Assembly: GCA_018466975.1 (NCBI GenBank)
Contig: CM031556.1
Coordinates: 3,100,001-3,164,000, forward strand
DNA: 64,000 nucleotides
Reading direction: 5' to 3'
From: Sparassis latifolia
Lineage: Eukaryota > Basidiomycota > Agaricomycetes > Polyporales > Sparassidaceae
Shown here: positions 22,673 to 35,716 of the stretch, piece by piece
Numbering within the stretch: the stretch's first letter is position 1
Layout of the letters: each line of letters begins with the position of its first letter
Translations under genes and position numbers: made by a program
The notes under the pieces: model-generated
What the model saw: only the letters and a program-made list of their open reading frames with translations
Databases searched by the model: none
What the model was told of the DNA's origin: nothing

Positions 22673-24576
22673 GTGATGACTTCGTTCCTCGCTCCCACTG
22701 GTGGCGCCTCCCTCTTACTATCCTTCCGCCTTCAAAAACACACTGTCCTGGTTATAGGGTCCAACAATTTGGCAGCATCTCGCGCCTTCGCAGCGTTAGA
22801 AGCAGACTCTAGGGTGATAATTCTTGCCAAGGGTGGAGTTCAGACCGCATGTAGCGAGCTCCAATGGCGCAATAGCCATGGTCAGCTCACCATCGTGGAT
22901 TGGGATGATCTGCCTTGCACGTCAGGTAGTGGGGTGGGTAGTGATCATGAAGCTGATGCAGTAGATGCATATGTTTCTGGTATCGAGGGACTCCGTTTTG
23001 TCTGCGTAACAGACACGATCCTCGGGCCGGAACCCTTCCTGCGTCGCAGTCGTGCCTCCGCTGCGCGGATCGCCCGTGTCTGTCGCGCTCGCAACATACA
23101 TATCAATGTTACCGATATGCCTGACCTGTGCGACTTCTCCTTCTTATCGACTCACCGATTTTACGACACCGAGACTGGGCTTGCAACACCCTTGCAAATT
23201 GGAGTTACTACCAACGGTCAAGGATGTCGCTTAGCTGGCCGCCTGCGGCGAGATATCGTCGCAAAGTTGGCTCGCGAGGCGGGCGGCGCTGTTGCCAAGG
23301 TTGGGAAACTGCGCAGTCTTGCGAAGACGTCTGACGAGGCTGTATATGAAGAGGGCGACGTGGGGCTGTACGAGGAGGAGACGGCGTCGACGCCAAACGT
23401 CCCTTTACCTCCGAGGAGCGCCAATGAGACTATTTTGGAGAGTGCGCGAAGGCGTATGAAGTGGGTTGCGCAAGTCAGCGAATATTGGCCGATTCAGAAG
23501 CTCGCTGGCTTGACGGAAGAAGAGATGGTCCGAGCACTCGATGGAAGACATGGCCTCCCAGGAACAGCCTCGTCGAATCTGCCCGCCGAAGTTTTCCCTG
23601 AGAACGGCGGAGAAAGCTCACTGCACTCGCTGGCGATACCCGCTGCACGTCGCGGTCGGATTTTTCTGGTAGGATCCGGACCTGGCCATCCTTCTCTGCT
23701 CACGCTCGCCACGTATGCGGTTCTCACGAAACACGCGAACCTCGTCCTTTCTGATAAGCTTGTACCCGACGTAGTACTTGCACTCATCTCGCCAAAAGTG
23801 GAAGTGCGCATTGCGCGGAAATTCCCTGGTAATGCGGACAATGCCCAGTCCGAGTTGATGGAGGCTGCCATTGAGGCTGCGGGGCGCGGCTTGACAGTAG
23901 TACGGGTGAGTTGAATGGCTTTCACCCTGTAAATTGCATTGATGTATGTCTATAGCTCAAGCAAGGGGATCCGACTGTATACGGGCGTGCGGGCGAGGAG
24001 GTGTTGTATTTCCGTGAACACGGCTTCGAACCGATCGTCATTCCAGGCGTCAGTTCTGTGCTTGCAGGGCCCACGTTTGCCGGAGTCCCCGTCACGCAGC
24101 GCGGAGCCGCAGAGTCTTTTGTCGTCTGCACAGGCGTGGGGCGGCAGGGCAAAGAAGTGAGGCTGCCGGGATACGAGAGGTCTCGCACGCTGGTCATCTT
24201 GATGGGCGTTGCGCGGTTACCGCAGGTTCTAGAGACCCTGCTGTCCCGCGCGGAACAGCCCTCGTCGCGGCGGAACGGCGCTTCGTATCCTGCATGCACG
24301 CCCATTGCCCTCATCGAACGCGCGTCCATGCCGGACCAGCGGGTGATCTTCTCCACATTACGGGACATCTTGGCTGCGCTGGAGAGCGCTGGTGAGCAGC
24401 GTCCGCCGGGTATGCTCGTGGTGGGTTGGTCGGTGCTCTCGCTGTGGGGGAAGGGCGACGTGAGCATTCTCGATGATGGGGCTGCCGAAAGAGACGAGGA
24501 GAGGCTGATGACATGGTTAGGAGATAGACGATGGCGGATTGATGATGGGCTAGATGCTGGATGGAAAGATCTGTGA
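22673..24576 (+). CDS. MET1: Siroheme synthase: precorrin-2 dehydrogenase-like domain fused to uroporphyrinogen-III C-methyltransferase
   Basis: Two exons, 22673-23905 and 23956-24576 (50 nt intron), encode 617 residues. Residues about 15-250 form a Met8/CysG-N type Rossmann domain (KHTVLVIGSNNLAASRAFAAL, then HINVTDMPDLCDFSF and GVTTNGQGCRLAGRLRRDI). Residues about 325-600 are a SUMT domain with GRIFLVGSGPGHPSLLTL, a DKLVPDVVL loop, LKQGDPTVYGRAGEE and PGVSSVLAGPTFAGVPVTQRG, all standard SAM/uroporphyrinogen-III binding motifs. The enzyme adds two methyl groups to uroporphyrinogen III, and the N-terminal domain probably oxidises or chelates, giving siroheme for sulfite and nitrite reductase. 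Two ATGs are adjacent (22673, 22676); the first is used here. Its upstream region was split from SRP14's by the mobile element. Confidence 0.92.
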
Positions 24577-25405
24577 CGGAGAACTACTTCGTGATATATT
24601 TATTAATGCTGTAATGTACTTATGGGTGGGTTGTCGGAAATGAGTGGTGAGCTTGATAACATCCTTAATATTAACTGGTATCAGTTTACAGCTGGACGGC
24701 TGATTTTCTCGCCCAGGTTTGGCGTAGGCCTCAACTTACTTTGGCTTTCTTAGACTCCACTGATGTTCCAGAACTGGTAGCAGGGTTCTTCTGAGCTTTG
24801 AGCTCCTCCTGAGAAGCTATTGTAACTGCAGGTGGTGGCCATAGCTTACTCGATGCATAGAGAAATTGCCTAGATGGGCAGGTGAGCTGCCAAATTGGGC
24901 AACTGCTGGTAGCCGGTGAACTTACCAGGAGAGCAGGGGCAGGGAAAGGCATTGAGAAAGAGTAAGTGTAAAAAACAGTAGAATAATGTAAGATATGAGA
25001 GAAATAACAAACGAATGAGTGAGAGCACGAGTCCAAGCATTTGTGCAGGTCAGCGAGGCATGGGAAAACTGCTGCCCAACAAGTGCCAGTTGGACTTAGA
25101 GCTTTTGCGCTCCTATTTTCCACCCTACCGCTGTGACACCTTTCCACAATGCTGAGGATTATTACCATTTTCATGGTGACAGTGAGGACACTCAACTCAC
25201 AGAGGAGTGTATTGTATAAGGATGTGTGCTAGGGATGCTGCACATGGTCTGCACACTCAATGTCTTGCATGTTCACATCCTGAAGAGGCGACACGCGTCG
25301 CGCTGATCACGTGTTGGGTGCTTTGTGTGACGCGACGCGACATGCGCGCCGTGACTTCGTTGAACTCGTTAGTGACCAACCTCGATTGGCCACTAGACAA
25401 CCGCA
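24577..25405. other. Intergenic region between MET1 and SMC4
   Basis: 829 bp. A 155-codon open frame on the minus strand (25195-24731) has no recognisable motif and a biased C/S/P composition; it is not called. The SMC4 promoter presumably occupies the last ~300 bp. Confidence 0.4.
25293..25298. promoter_or_regulatory. MCB-like ACGCGT site upstream of SMC4
   Basis: A perfect palindromic ACGCGT lies 108 bp upstream of the SMC4 ATG, with another GACGCGAC-rich stretch about 35 bp further down. ACGCGT is the MluI cell-cycle box bound by the fungal MBF complex at G1/S. The sequence match is direct; its use here is inferred. Confidence 0.35.
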
Positions 25406-28400
25406 ATGCCACCCCGTCGGTCGAGTCGCTCGACTCGCGCATCTATGGAGCCTATAGAGACACCCAAACCCCCTCCCGCGAAACCCCTTCCCAAGCGCAA
25501 ACGCTCCGAAGCGCCAGAGCCCCTGGTGGCCGAGCAAGAAAACATCAAACCTCTTGCCAGATCGCGCAGATCGACATCAACAGGTTCCAGCGCTGCATCG
25601 ACGGTGAAGAGAAGGGTTTCGACGCGCTCAAGGAAGTCATTGGAAGAAGTACCAGAGACAGATGAAGAACAGGAGGTGGAGGCCCCTCCACCCGCGAAAA
25701 AATCGCGTCCGTCGTTAGAACCCGAGCCTGAGGAAGTGGAAATGGTGGATGTGGACGAGAAGGAAGAAGTGCAGCCCACGAAGACAAAGCGGGCTTCGTC
25801 CAGGAAGCCTGCGACCACAACCAAAGGCGCCACGCGTGCCTCCAGTCGTGCCGCCAAAGTGCCGCCTAAATCTCGAAGGGCCAAAATCATGGATTCAGAT
25901 GATGAAGAGCCAAAAGCTGTCGAGGTTTCTGACGACGAAGCTCCCAAACCACTCAAGGGTAGGAGGGTCCCTGCAACAAAGGCGGTGGTGATCTCAGAAG
26001 ATGAAGAGGAGGCTCCGCGATCAAGTCCTAAGGGCAAAACTATGCAGGTAGATGAACAACCCGAGGCAGACGAGCCGGCACAAGCTCAGGCCAATGCCGA
26101 GGAAGAGGAGGCTGAGGTAGTTTTGGCATCAAAGCCAGAGGACGACGGCGTTAAGTCTGGAGTTGAGGAGGAAGAGCAATCGCTGCTAGACCACCCTGAC
26201 CTGGCCCCTCCACTTTCTCAATCACAACCCGCTGCGCCAGAGGAACCTCAGGGCCCCAAGTCTCGCCTAGTCATCCACAAGATGGCCCTCGTGAACTTCA
26301 AGAGTTACGCTGGCAGGCAGGAAATTGGTCCATTCCACAAAGTATGTTTGACATTGTGCTCAGTGAAGTGAGGCTCATTTTTGTACAGTCGTTTTCATCC
26401 ATTGTCGGTCCGAACGGGTCTGGAAAGTCGAACACGATCGACGCACTCCTATTCGTGTTCGGATACCGTGCGTCCAAGATGCGGCAGGGCAAGCTCTCCG
26501 AGCTCATTCACAATTCTGCGCGGCATCCCGACCTTGATGATTGCAGTGTGGAAGTGCACTTCCGCGACATCACCGATCTGGTACGTTGTATGTCCTATTT
26601 CATATGCGGATCATACTCATTTGGTAAACAGCCCGGACGCGATGCCTTCGAGATTGTCCCTGGCTCCGACCTCGTCGTGGCGCGCACCGCGTATAAGAGC
26701 AACGCCAGCAGGTACAGTATCAATGGGCGGCAGAGTAACTACACTGAAGTACAAACGCTGCTCAAAGGCCGCGGGATCGATCTGGACCACAATCGCTTCC
26801 TCATCCTCCAGGCATGTCTTGTGATCATCTCGGATGTCTTTTATTCACATCAACTTGCAGGGCGAAGTTGAATCCATCGCGCAAATGAAGCCCAAGGCGG
26901 CGACCGAGCACGAAGACGGTCTCCTTGAGTACCTCGAGGATATCATCGGCACGTCACAGTACAAGGCGCCGATCGACGAGGCGCTCGTCGAGATGGAGCG
27001 CTACGCCGAGGACCGTGTGGAGAAGCTTAATAGGCTGCGCATCGTCGAGCGCGACCGGAAAGCTCTGGAGGGGAAGAAGCGCGAGGCCGAGGAGTACCTC
27101 CGCCTACAGAACGAGCACGTCCGCGCGCTCTCGCGCCTGTGGCAGTGGTACCTGTGGAAGTGTCTGTTGAATGCGGAGCAGTATGAGAAGGTCATGGTAA
27201 ATATGAGTTTAGTGTCTCTTACTGTGAGTCTCACTGAGGTGGGCCCAGGCTCGGACCGAGAAGGAGCTCGCAGATGAGCGGGAGCGGAACCGCGACGACA
27301 TCACACATTTGGAGTTGCTTGAAAAACATTACGCGCAACGTACTGCTGCGTACGAGGTTCGTCCTTCACTCGGTACTTGTCCTTGCACTGATGCATCCCC
27401 ACGTTGTTAGGAAGTCAAAGCTGCCGCAGCCGAGGCTGTCAAAGACCTTGCAGTTCATGAGAAGCAGCAAGTCAGCTTGGAGGAGCGACGGAAACATGCT
27501 AACGGCAAGGCCAAGAAGCTCAAGAAGACTATGCAAGATGTTCGTTTTTTGTTATTCGATAGTGACTGGATCACTAAATCCACGATCACCGCAGGATGAG
27601 CATGCACTAGCCGAAGCAGTCCGTGCGGTGAAGGACAACGGCTCTAAGATGGTGAGCGAAAAGGCCACGGTGGAAGAGTTCGAGGAATCCCTGGCGGAAG
27701 AAGAGAAAGTGCTTGAAGAGATTCGAGATAGCCTGAAAGGTCAGAATTGTTTGTGTACTGTTCTACTTTAGCTAATCACTGCCACTGCAGACAAGACACA
27801 GGTGTTCCATGATCAGATCGAAGTGAAGCAGAAGGAACTCCAGCCTTGGAACGCGAAGATCAACGCGAAGCAAGCAGAAATCGATGTTGCCACCAGCGAG
27901 CGTGATATGCTCGCCAACAAGGCAGAGGCTGCAAAGGCCGCGCGTGCGGACGCCCAGGAAGCCCTCGAGAAACTGCAGGCTGATCATGACGCGAAGGTAT
28001 AGTTATACTATCTCGTCTATTTAATGGAGCTTAGCCGCTGGATATCTCAGACTACGGAGCTGGAAGAGCTGAAAGGCAGCAAAGCCAATAAGCAGAAGGA
28101 GATCAAGGATGGGGAGAGGAAACTGCAGGTATGTGGACATGTAACACAACTTTCACTCTCTGATGTCCCTGTCATCCAGGATACGCGAGCCAGGGTACAG
28201 GAGTTGCGTTCCAAAGCCTCGTCTTCACGACAGAAAACCGACGAGGCAAGGGCATCGCAAGCCGCTAGCACCTCGCAGAACAAGGTGCTGGATAGTTTGA
28301 CTCGCCTCAAGAATGCAGGTCGTATCTCCGGATTCCATGTACGTCTTCACGATATATATGTCTGACTTATGACTCACTTTCTATCAGGGCCGTCTCGGCA

Positions 28401-30981
28401 GCTTGGGGACAATTCCCGACAAGTACGATGTTGCAGTGTCCACTGCATGTGGAGCCCTCAACAACCTCATTGTTGACACTGTCGAACAAGGCCAAGCATG
28501 TATTGAATACCTGCGCAAGCAGAACGTTGGCCGTGCGTCCTTCATCGTCCTCGAGAAATTGTCCGGCAACGGGCTGAACAAGATCCCCACCCCGGAGAAC
28601 GTGCCGAGGCTCTTTGACCTAATCACTCCGAAGGATCCGCGCTTCGCCCCAGCGTTCTTCAAGGGCGTCGGAAACACACTCGTCGCGAACGATCTCGATC
28701 AGGCAAACCGTATCGCTTTTGGGGGTCAGAGAAGGTGGCGCGTCGTGACCCTCGCGGGCCAGCTTATCGATTCGTCGGGTACCATGTCCGGAGGCGGCAA
28801 CCACGTCGCTAAAGGTGGAATGAGCTCCAAACTTGCGGCGGATGCGGTCTCGCCCGAAGTGCTCAGGAGGTACGAGCAGGATAGCGAACAGGCCGCCCGG
28901 GCGCTCGAGGAGAGCCTCCAAGAGCTTCGTGAGATGGAATCTGCATGGGACGCCATCACAAGATCTAGTCCGCAGCTTGACATTGATATCGAGAAAATCT
29001 CCCTTGATATCGGGACTGGCGCCAGGCGCATTGTTGAAGCCGAGAAGAGACTCCGTGAACTCAAGTAGAATTTCCAATTCCTCTTGATGATGAAGATAGC
29101 TCACGATATCCCAATAGATCACAGAGCAAACCGGACGCTGATGACGTCTCCAGAGTTGCTGCGCTAGAGCAAGAGATTGCGAATTCGACTGCAAAACTGG
29201 AGGGGTTGCAAGAGAAGGCAGGCTCCATTGAGAAGGAGATCAAGGTTCTGGAGAAAAAGATCCTTGAGATCGGAGGTGCGCGCTTGCTGTCGCAGAAGTC
29301 GAAGGTCGATGGAATCCGCCTGCACATCAACCTTGCCAACGATGAGATCACCAAGGCGGAGGTTGCAAAGGCTAAAGCGGAGAAGGACACAGTGAAGCTG
29401 GAGAGCTCGATCGAGACCAACAGCGCGAGCATCAAGGAGGTTGAAGCCGAGGTTAAGGACCTTAGTGCCAAGCTCACCGAATGCACTGACTATGTGGATG
29501 AACTTCGCATCAGCGTTGACAAAGCCCAGGTTGCCGCGGAGAGCTCTAAGGACGACCTAGATAGCCTCAAGACCGAGCTCGATACGAAAACTGAAGAGAT
29601 CCAAGCGTTCCGACAAAAAGAGGTACGCGGTCATATCTGTTTCTAGATATTTAGACTAACGCGCTCTTCAGATGGAGCTCTCACAACGCCTTACAGACGC
29701 GAAGAAGGATTGGACTGATAACGACCGCTTGTTGGAACACTGGCAGAACGAACACGATAAGTTGAAGCTTGAGGACATAGAGTGAGCTTTTTTTGGCCGG
29801 GACACGTTCCTTGTTAAAGTTTGTCACAGCGATGATGATGAGGATGAAGAGGACGGGAAGGCAGAGCCAGAGGTGTCCGGAGAGGGCGCGCTGAAACAAG
29901 AGCGAGGAGGCGCGCCGAAACCGAATGCCCGTGAACATTCACCTTCCTACGAACTGCACACCTACAGTGCTGTGGAACTGTCTGTTTTCAAGAGAGATGA
30001 GCTCATTGCTGATGCTGAGCTGCTTGACGGTATGGCTGTTCCTCGTTGATCACTCGTCGAGGCTGAATATTTGTCTCAGAGAAACTCAAGAACTCAAAAC
30101 CGGACCTCAGTGTGCTCAAGGACTACAGGAAGCGTGAAGAAGAATTCTTGAAGCGCGCACACGACCTTGAGCAAGTCACGAAACTACGTGACGCCAAGAA
30201 ACAAGAGTACGATGGTCTCAGGAAACAGCGGCTTGATGAATTTATGACTGGCTTCAACACTATCTCCTTAAAGTTGAAGGAGATGTACCAGGTGAGCATA
30301 GCATACTGCTGAAAGTCCAGATTCATAATGACGATTCATTGTAGATGATTACTCTCGGAGGTAACGCGGAACTAGAGCTTGTGGACAGCATGGATCCCTT
30401 CTCCGAGGGTATCATCTTCAGTGTGATGCCACCGAAGAAAAGCTGGAAGAACATTTCCAATTTGTCAGGTGGTGAGAAGGTGCGAGGCTTAGGTTCTACT
30501 TCAAGATAAGAAGTGACTGACTACGCATCCAGACATTGAGTTCTCTTGCACTGGTCTTCGCGTTACACGTTTACAAGGTGAGAGCTTTGCGAAGTGGATG
30601 ACATACAATCTGACAGTCGTGGCAGCCTACGCCTTTGTACTTCATGGATGAGATTGATGCCGCTTTGGATTTCCGCAATGTATCGATTGTCGCCAACTAT
30701 ATCAAGGACCGTACGAAGAACGCACAATTTATTATTATTTCGCTTCGGTGTGTCATCCATTTACATCCACGAAACAGTGGAGGTCTGACTGTGGGTTCAG
30801 AAACGATATGTTTGAGCTGAGCCATCGGCTCATTGGTATATACAAGACCGCCAATGCCACTCGCAGTAAGTAATCATGTATACTGATTGATGTACTCTTC
30901 TGATGAGAAAATTCCGTAGGTATTTCTATCGATAACCAGCCTTTGCATGCTATCCCACTGAATGTTGCTCGAGCATCATAG
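25406..30981 (+). CDS. SMC4: Condensin ATPase subunit SMC4
   Basis: Twenty exons (first 25406-26341, last 30920-30981) give 4,602 nt, or 1,533 residues. Residues 1-290 are a charged, Ser/Lys-rich N-terminal extension. Then come LVIHKMALVNFKSYAG, Walker A GPNGSGKSN (~318-326), the SMC4-type LQGEVESIAQMKPKA and GTSQYKAPI, coiled coil, the hinge (GRISGFHGRLGSLGTIPDKYDVAVSTACG through GGGNHVAKGG), the return coil with GARLLSQKSKVDGI, the signature NLSGGEKTLSSLAL and Walker B YFMDEIDAALD (~1455). It pairs with SMC2 in condensin to compact mitotic chromosomes. A conserved motif forces one intron, 26812-26860, to have a GC donor. An apparent stop at 29066 lies within a 53 nt intron, 29065-29117. Key residues are all present. 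Confidence 0.97.
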
Positions 30982-31062
30982 AGCGTATACATGAATTTCG
31001 TCATGCGTTGTAGTGAACGGTATTATTTATGTTCTACATTGTATTATTTACATTATCTGATG

Positions 31063-32684
31063 CTATTGTCTCGACTGGTGACGCACTGGATGGGGAAGAA
31101 CAGACAACATCAAGTCGCCTATGGTCTTGTCTTCCCAGACTGTGGTGGCGACGGCCGTGAGGACTTCTGAGGTATACCCACTTGGCAACACGAGAGGTAA
31201 TCCTTCCGCAAACCAGCTGTGCTGGGAGGCTACACCAGCTTTTAGCCTCATGTTAGGCGGATATACCAGGAAGTTTTTAATAAATTCCAAACAGGGAGAA
31301 CCTGTGTTGTCAGTCTGCTCCCGCGTTTCGTTCAACGGTGGCAAGTTAGGCAGCAATGATTGTATGCCCACAGGAGGAACAACTTGGAACGATACTTTAT
31401 CAGCGTCGGGCAAGCCTTTAAACGTCTGAAATTCCGTTCAGCTGGACGGAAAATAAATGCGAATGTAGACTCTCACCGGCCAACTCTGTCCTGTCGGAGT
31501 GCCAAGAGTCTTGAAGATACTCCATGCTAGACCGATCGATCCTCTTGTGGAATCAAAAAGCGACTCTCGGACCCACACCGTGTCTGGGCTGCCTGCAGAG
31601 ATCTTTCGAGGAATAATGAAGGGTTCCTTGAATGCCTCTGCGTCGTCTTCGACCGAATCTTCGTCGTCATATGCATAACCTTCGTATTCATCTTGCAGTT
31701 TGAGGGGTGTAAAAAACTCGGCAAATGTTGCACCGAGGCTCCAAAGATCAATCGCAAAAGCGTCATACGCATTTGCACCGAAGAGCAGCTCAGGAGCACG
31801 GTAGGGGCTTAGTGACATTATGTAGTGAGATTACAGGTAGGAGATGAAAGGCCAACACCAACCCCGTAGACACGTCAAAACACATCTCGCCAAGGGGCTC
31901 TGGCCACAGCTCATGTTGTGCGAGGTCTTTGGTATCCGTCCATGCAATGCCAAAATCTATCAGCTTCACGGAACAATCTTCTGTGAGAAGAATATTTCGA
32001 GGTTTGATATCGCGATGAGCGATGTGATTATCGTGAAGGTACGCAACCCCACGGATGATCTGAAACATGAGGGACTTCGCGAGAAGTACGAAGGTCGATA
32101 TTCTCGAGTCTGGACCCGCATCTTGAGATGGAGAAGGTATAGATCCAGGATGCGAAAAAGGAGAAAACGCAGGACTAGAAAGCAGGACGGACAGTTCATA
32201 AGGAATGAAAGGCATCCAGAAGTGGATCGAACTCATTGCACGCTCCCAACCATGTCCGATAATCTCGATGATCTTGGAGAAGAGTCTGTTGGACACGTCA
32301 AATTAGGGGCTTGTATATGCAACGTACGTTTGGATGTGATAGATTTTGTAGTATCCTCAGCTCTCTGAGGATGTCGTGTGGCTTCTTGGAGAGTTCGGGA
32401 CGCGTAGACGAACTTTTGATGGCGCACCACTGGACAGGCGTTCCGTCGTTTCCAATCCAATAGTGTGCCTTCACCACGTAAGAAACCGGACTCTCTTCCA
32501 GAGTCTTACATGAGTCCTAAAAGTTGCAGGTATCAACGGTACATTTCAGAATGGACAAGACGCTCGGTGTACCGGATCGAAAATAGATTCCAATTCGAAG
32601 GCGGGTGCCGCTACTAAACCTGAGGAATTGGTAAGTGCTGAAACCGAAGAAATCTGCGCAGGTGAACACACCTGTGGGGTTCAT
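31063..32684 (-). CDS. CDK-like protein kinase of the CAK (Csk1/Cak1-like) type
   Basis: Six exons: 32684-32672, 32619-32573, 32516-32328, 32272-31863, 31807-31477 and 31425-31063 (450 residues). The product begins [20 protein letters not shown]. Catalytic motifs are present: the VAIK-type lysine in [25 protein letters not shown], and [17 protein letters not shown] with [13 protein letters not shown], a CMGC-type activation segment. The glycine-rich ATP loop is replaced by [14 protein letters not shown], with no GxGxxG. Absence of that loop is a known feature of budding-yeast Cak1, the CDK-activating kinase, which supports this assignment over a plain CDK. A proline- and serine-rich insert lies in the region between the N and C lobes, and an acidic insert follows the DLWSLG helix. 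The CAK role is inferred from these features. Confidence 0.8.
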
Positions 32685-33583
32685 CCTGCGGTATCTCAGT
32701 GAGTCAACGAAGCTGAATACAACAGGGTCAAGCGAAACTACAACCAAACATGTGCAAACTCCGATCGTGCTGTGGTTGCCAGTGAGGCTGCCTTTCTACG
32801 TGACTCTCTTCTTGTCTAGTGTACTTACAGTACATGTCCGACTAGCCCTTTGTATCGGCCGCTCGTCAATGCGACCCTTCAGCAGCCCCTTATGCTCAAG
32901 ATCATCTTCGAGGAGGCCCGACGGTTTCTGAACAATATTGTCAGACCTCGGCCTCACCTGAAGGTTAGCATCAGGTACTTTGACGGAGGGTTCAAGTGGC
33001 GGATGATACGACCACGTCTGTCTCACAGATTTTGGAGGTTCCCAGATCTGACCGCCAGTCATGTTGTCGGAATAAGTCTCGTGAGTTTATAGACAGCCTG
33101 CTTAAACTTCGTACGTTATACCACCAACCAGGCAGACGAACCGTTATGCAGTACCCCTCAGACAGCAGAATTTGCTACAAGGTATTGACATCTCTCTGTA
33201 ATAGCTGTCCTGCGCTCATATGAAACCTTTTGCTTGAGCGGAGCACTGCACATACTACCTCCAACCCGACCACTCATTTTTCCGCACCGTCGATCGATGA
33301 TGGAATGGTTTGTGACTCCGGCTATCTGGGTGCATATAGCGACTGAACAGGCTTTGCAGATACATACAACTAATCCCCATCCGTTGAAGTCATACCGACA
33401 GATGAAGGTGACTGACATCTTCGCCATTCATGGTTCATCGAGTTGACTCTGGCAAAATGGGATAGCATAGAAATATTGGCAGGCTTACCACTGCAGTAGA
33501 GGAAGTCAGTGTGCCTCTTGACACAGTTCTTAATACTGACCGTGTTTCAGCGTCAGCGAGATCCTACAAGAGTGCGGCCAAGT
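32685..33583. other. Divergent intergenic region
   Basis: About 900 bp between the kinase (-) and the unknown gene at 33584 (+). No conserved coding motif was seen. Confidence 0.4.
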
Positions 33584-34919
33584 ATGCCTCCAAGGACACA
33601 GCTTCGCCGATTCAACAGGAGAATATCCCGACTTCCCACCAAGCATATTACTGGTATCGATTCGTCCACTCTGCAACATGCTGCAAATTGTCCTCCGAGA
33701 AATCCGTATAGCATGACCGGTAACGAGCTGGTGAGTTTGATGCTCGAACGTATCATATTCTTTGTTAAATGGAAAGACTTGATTAACCTTTGCAAAGCTT
33801 TCGTCTCATGGGGAAGATGGCAGTGTAACTTCATCGCAATACGTCACCGCGCCTTCAGCCTTCTCAGACTGGTCCGACTCTGAGGATACCAATCCGGTCT
33901 TGCAAGTATCGGATGCCGACTCCGGTGTGATTTTTGAAGAAGTCCGCCAAGTATGTATATGGGCAATCCGTTGGTTGTTTGCTGATGACATCAAATGCTT
34001 GAAGGGAACAAACGTGGAAGCACAACCGGCTCAACTAGTACTTAACGGTCAAATAGACCAAGGGAATTGCTTTGTCGCGCCAACCAACTTTTCTGGACAA
34101 ACTTTACGCGACGAGAGAAGGCTTGCTCCGTTCGATCCGTATCTCCCTGCCTTCACCCTGACCATCCCCACTCCTCAACTACCGCCTTCGCCGGTTTTCG
34201 TGCTCAAGTCGCCCATTACAGTGTCCAAATTTGTATCAGCATCATCTAACCATGCAAACGCTGGGATATCCACAGCTATCCGTGGCTCTCCTGCGCCTAT
34301 GGTACCCGCGTGCGATCGCTGTCGCCTGGCCGAACCAGAGAGCAGCCAATGTTACTCCTGCTACCAGCAGTGGCTAGCATGCAAAGTCTGGTATCAAGCA
34401 AATGATGGCGGGAGGAGAGCTTGGCTGACGGAGCCGTATATCAAGCCTGCGGAGAGTAATGCGATCAACAGGGCGGTGACAGAGACGTTCTGGTCGCCAG
34501 AGAGGACACCTTTCGATCCGCGTGGCCTGGGGATCTTGACCGACGCACTGATAGGGAGCTCTATCCAGGCTGAAGGCTTTCCACGTCTACTTGCGTCGTC
34601 TACTGGATCGCGCGAGGTGGTAGCCTGGAAGCCTCGGCGTGGAGGTATCTTACTACTGCTTGCGGAGTCCTGGAGGGCGAGTGTCAATGCACTAAAGTCT
34701 AAGTTGTCTTCCTGCCAGAGGCGTATCGCTCTGGAATTCAAGACTCTGCGGGTTGCTGAGGTACCCGATGGTTGGTCTTGCCACATGAATCTCGGCTCCG
34801 AGGACGACGCCCTGCTGGACGCATGCTTCGAGCAGCCTCACCGACGAGCGAAGATAACTTCCAGCTCGAAGTTTGTCGAGCAGCTATTCGACTCGCCCAG
34901 CAACGCCAGCAGCAGTTGA
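33584..34919 (+). CDS. Unknown protein with paired CxxC motifs
   Basis: Three exons (33584-33730, 33798-33950, 34005-34919) with introns of 67 and 54 nt give 404 residues. The first two exons encode a basic and then a Ser/Asp-rich region (DGSVTSSQYVTAPSAFSDWSD). The third encodes a proline-rich segment followed by ACDRCRLAEPESSQCYSCYQQW, two CxxC pairs spaced 10 residues apart that could hold a zinc ion, and then a helical Trp/Arg-rich C-terminus ending in a Ser tail. The start is the ATG giving MPPRTQLRRFN; an alternative upstream ATG at 33509 is possible. I recognise no family. The two CxxC pairs are close together, unlike GATA or Zn2Cys6 fingers. Confidence 0.6.
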
Positions 34920-35716
34920 CACAGATACCTCTGGTTCTGCTTGGCCTCTTCCGGGCTCACCAGATACGGTGATGGACATCACATGGTTTTATCTTATCTT
35001 CTAAAGATTCCCCCGCTTGTACGACACACTTCCCACACGCTGGCTTGCCCATGTTCCACACGGCATGTCTTACGACTTCATTCACGGCTCCGAATACTTC
35101 CTGGCCCCATTCATTCACGAGCCCTGGTCCACGATTGGATGTCATATCTGCCTCGTATCTTGCCGAGCTACTACCACTCAACTAGTCCTGCAACACTGGC
35201 GATAACTAGGATCGATGTGTCTCTACTTGGCGACGGGGCGCGGCAATAGATCTCACACGGTTTTGGCTTCTCTTTGGAACGTTTTTCCCGCCTGCACAGC
35301 TACACTTCTCGCGTACAATTCCTCCTCCATCGTATTACGTCCTGTATACCCACTGCATGAATTCCATGTGGCGAATAGTTCATTGGGATTTTGTCGTGTG
35401 CCCTGCAACTCGCTGAGAGACTAAAGTTGTTCAAGTTTGTTAAATGACCCCTCTGAGACATTGACTGGACTGAGTTCTTGCTACAACTACAGATGCGATT
35501 GCTCAAGGACGAGGAGCGCGTCGGTAGCAGTACTACTGGTGATGGTGGAGCGATGCGTCGGAATAGGCCGGCTGCATGAGAACTGACCCAAAGCAATGGC
35601 AGCCACGGTGCTTTCTCTCCCGTTCCTCTGGTTCAATATGGGAGTATAGAAAGCTGGGGTCGGTGCTATGGGAGCCCTTTCGTTAGCAACCACCACTCTC
35701 ACTCTCACTCCGGCGC
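34920..35716. other. Intergenic region
   Basis: About 800 bp with no recognisable gene; contains the upstream region of the NRAMP transporter. Confidence 0.4.

Noticed and set aside
24731..25195. 155-codon minus-strand frame between MET1 and SMC4
   Set aside because: No recognisable domain and no convincing splice partners; left as intergenic.
29062..29068. Stop codon TAG in the middle of SMC4
   Set aside because: It lies at the start of a 53 nt GT-AG intron (29065-29117); splicing joins ELK to SQSKPDADD and keeps the frame to the end.
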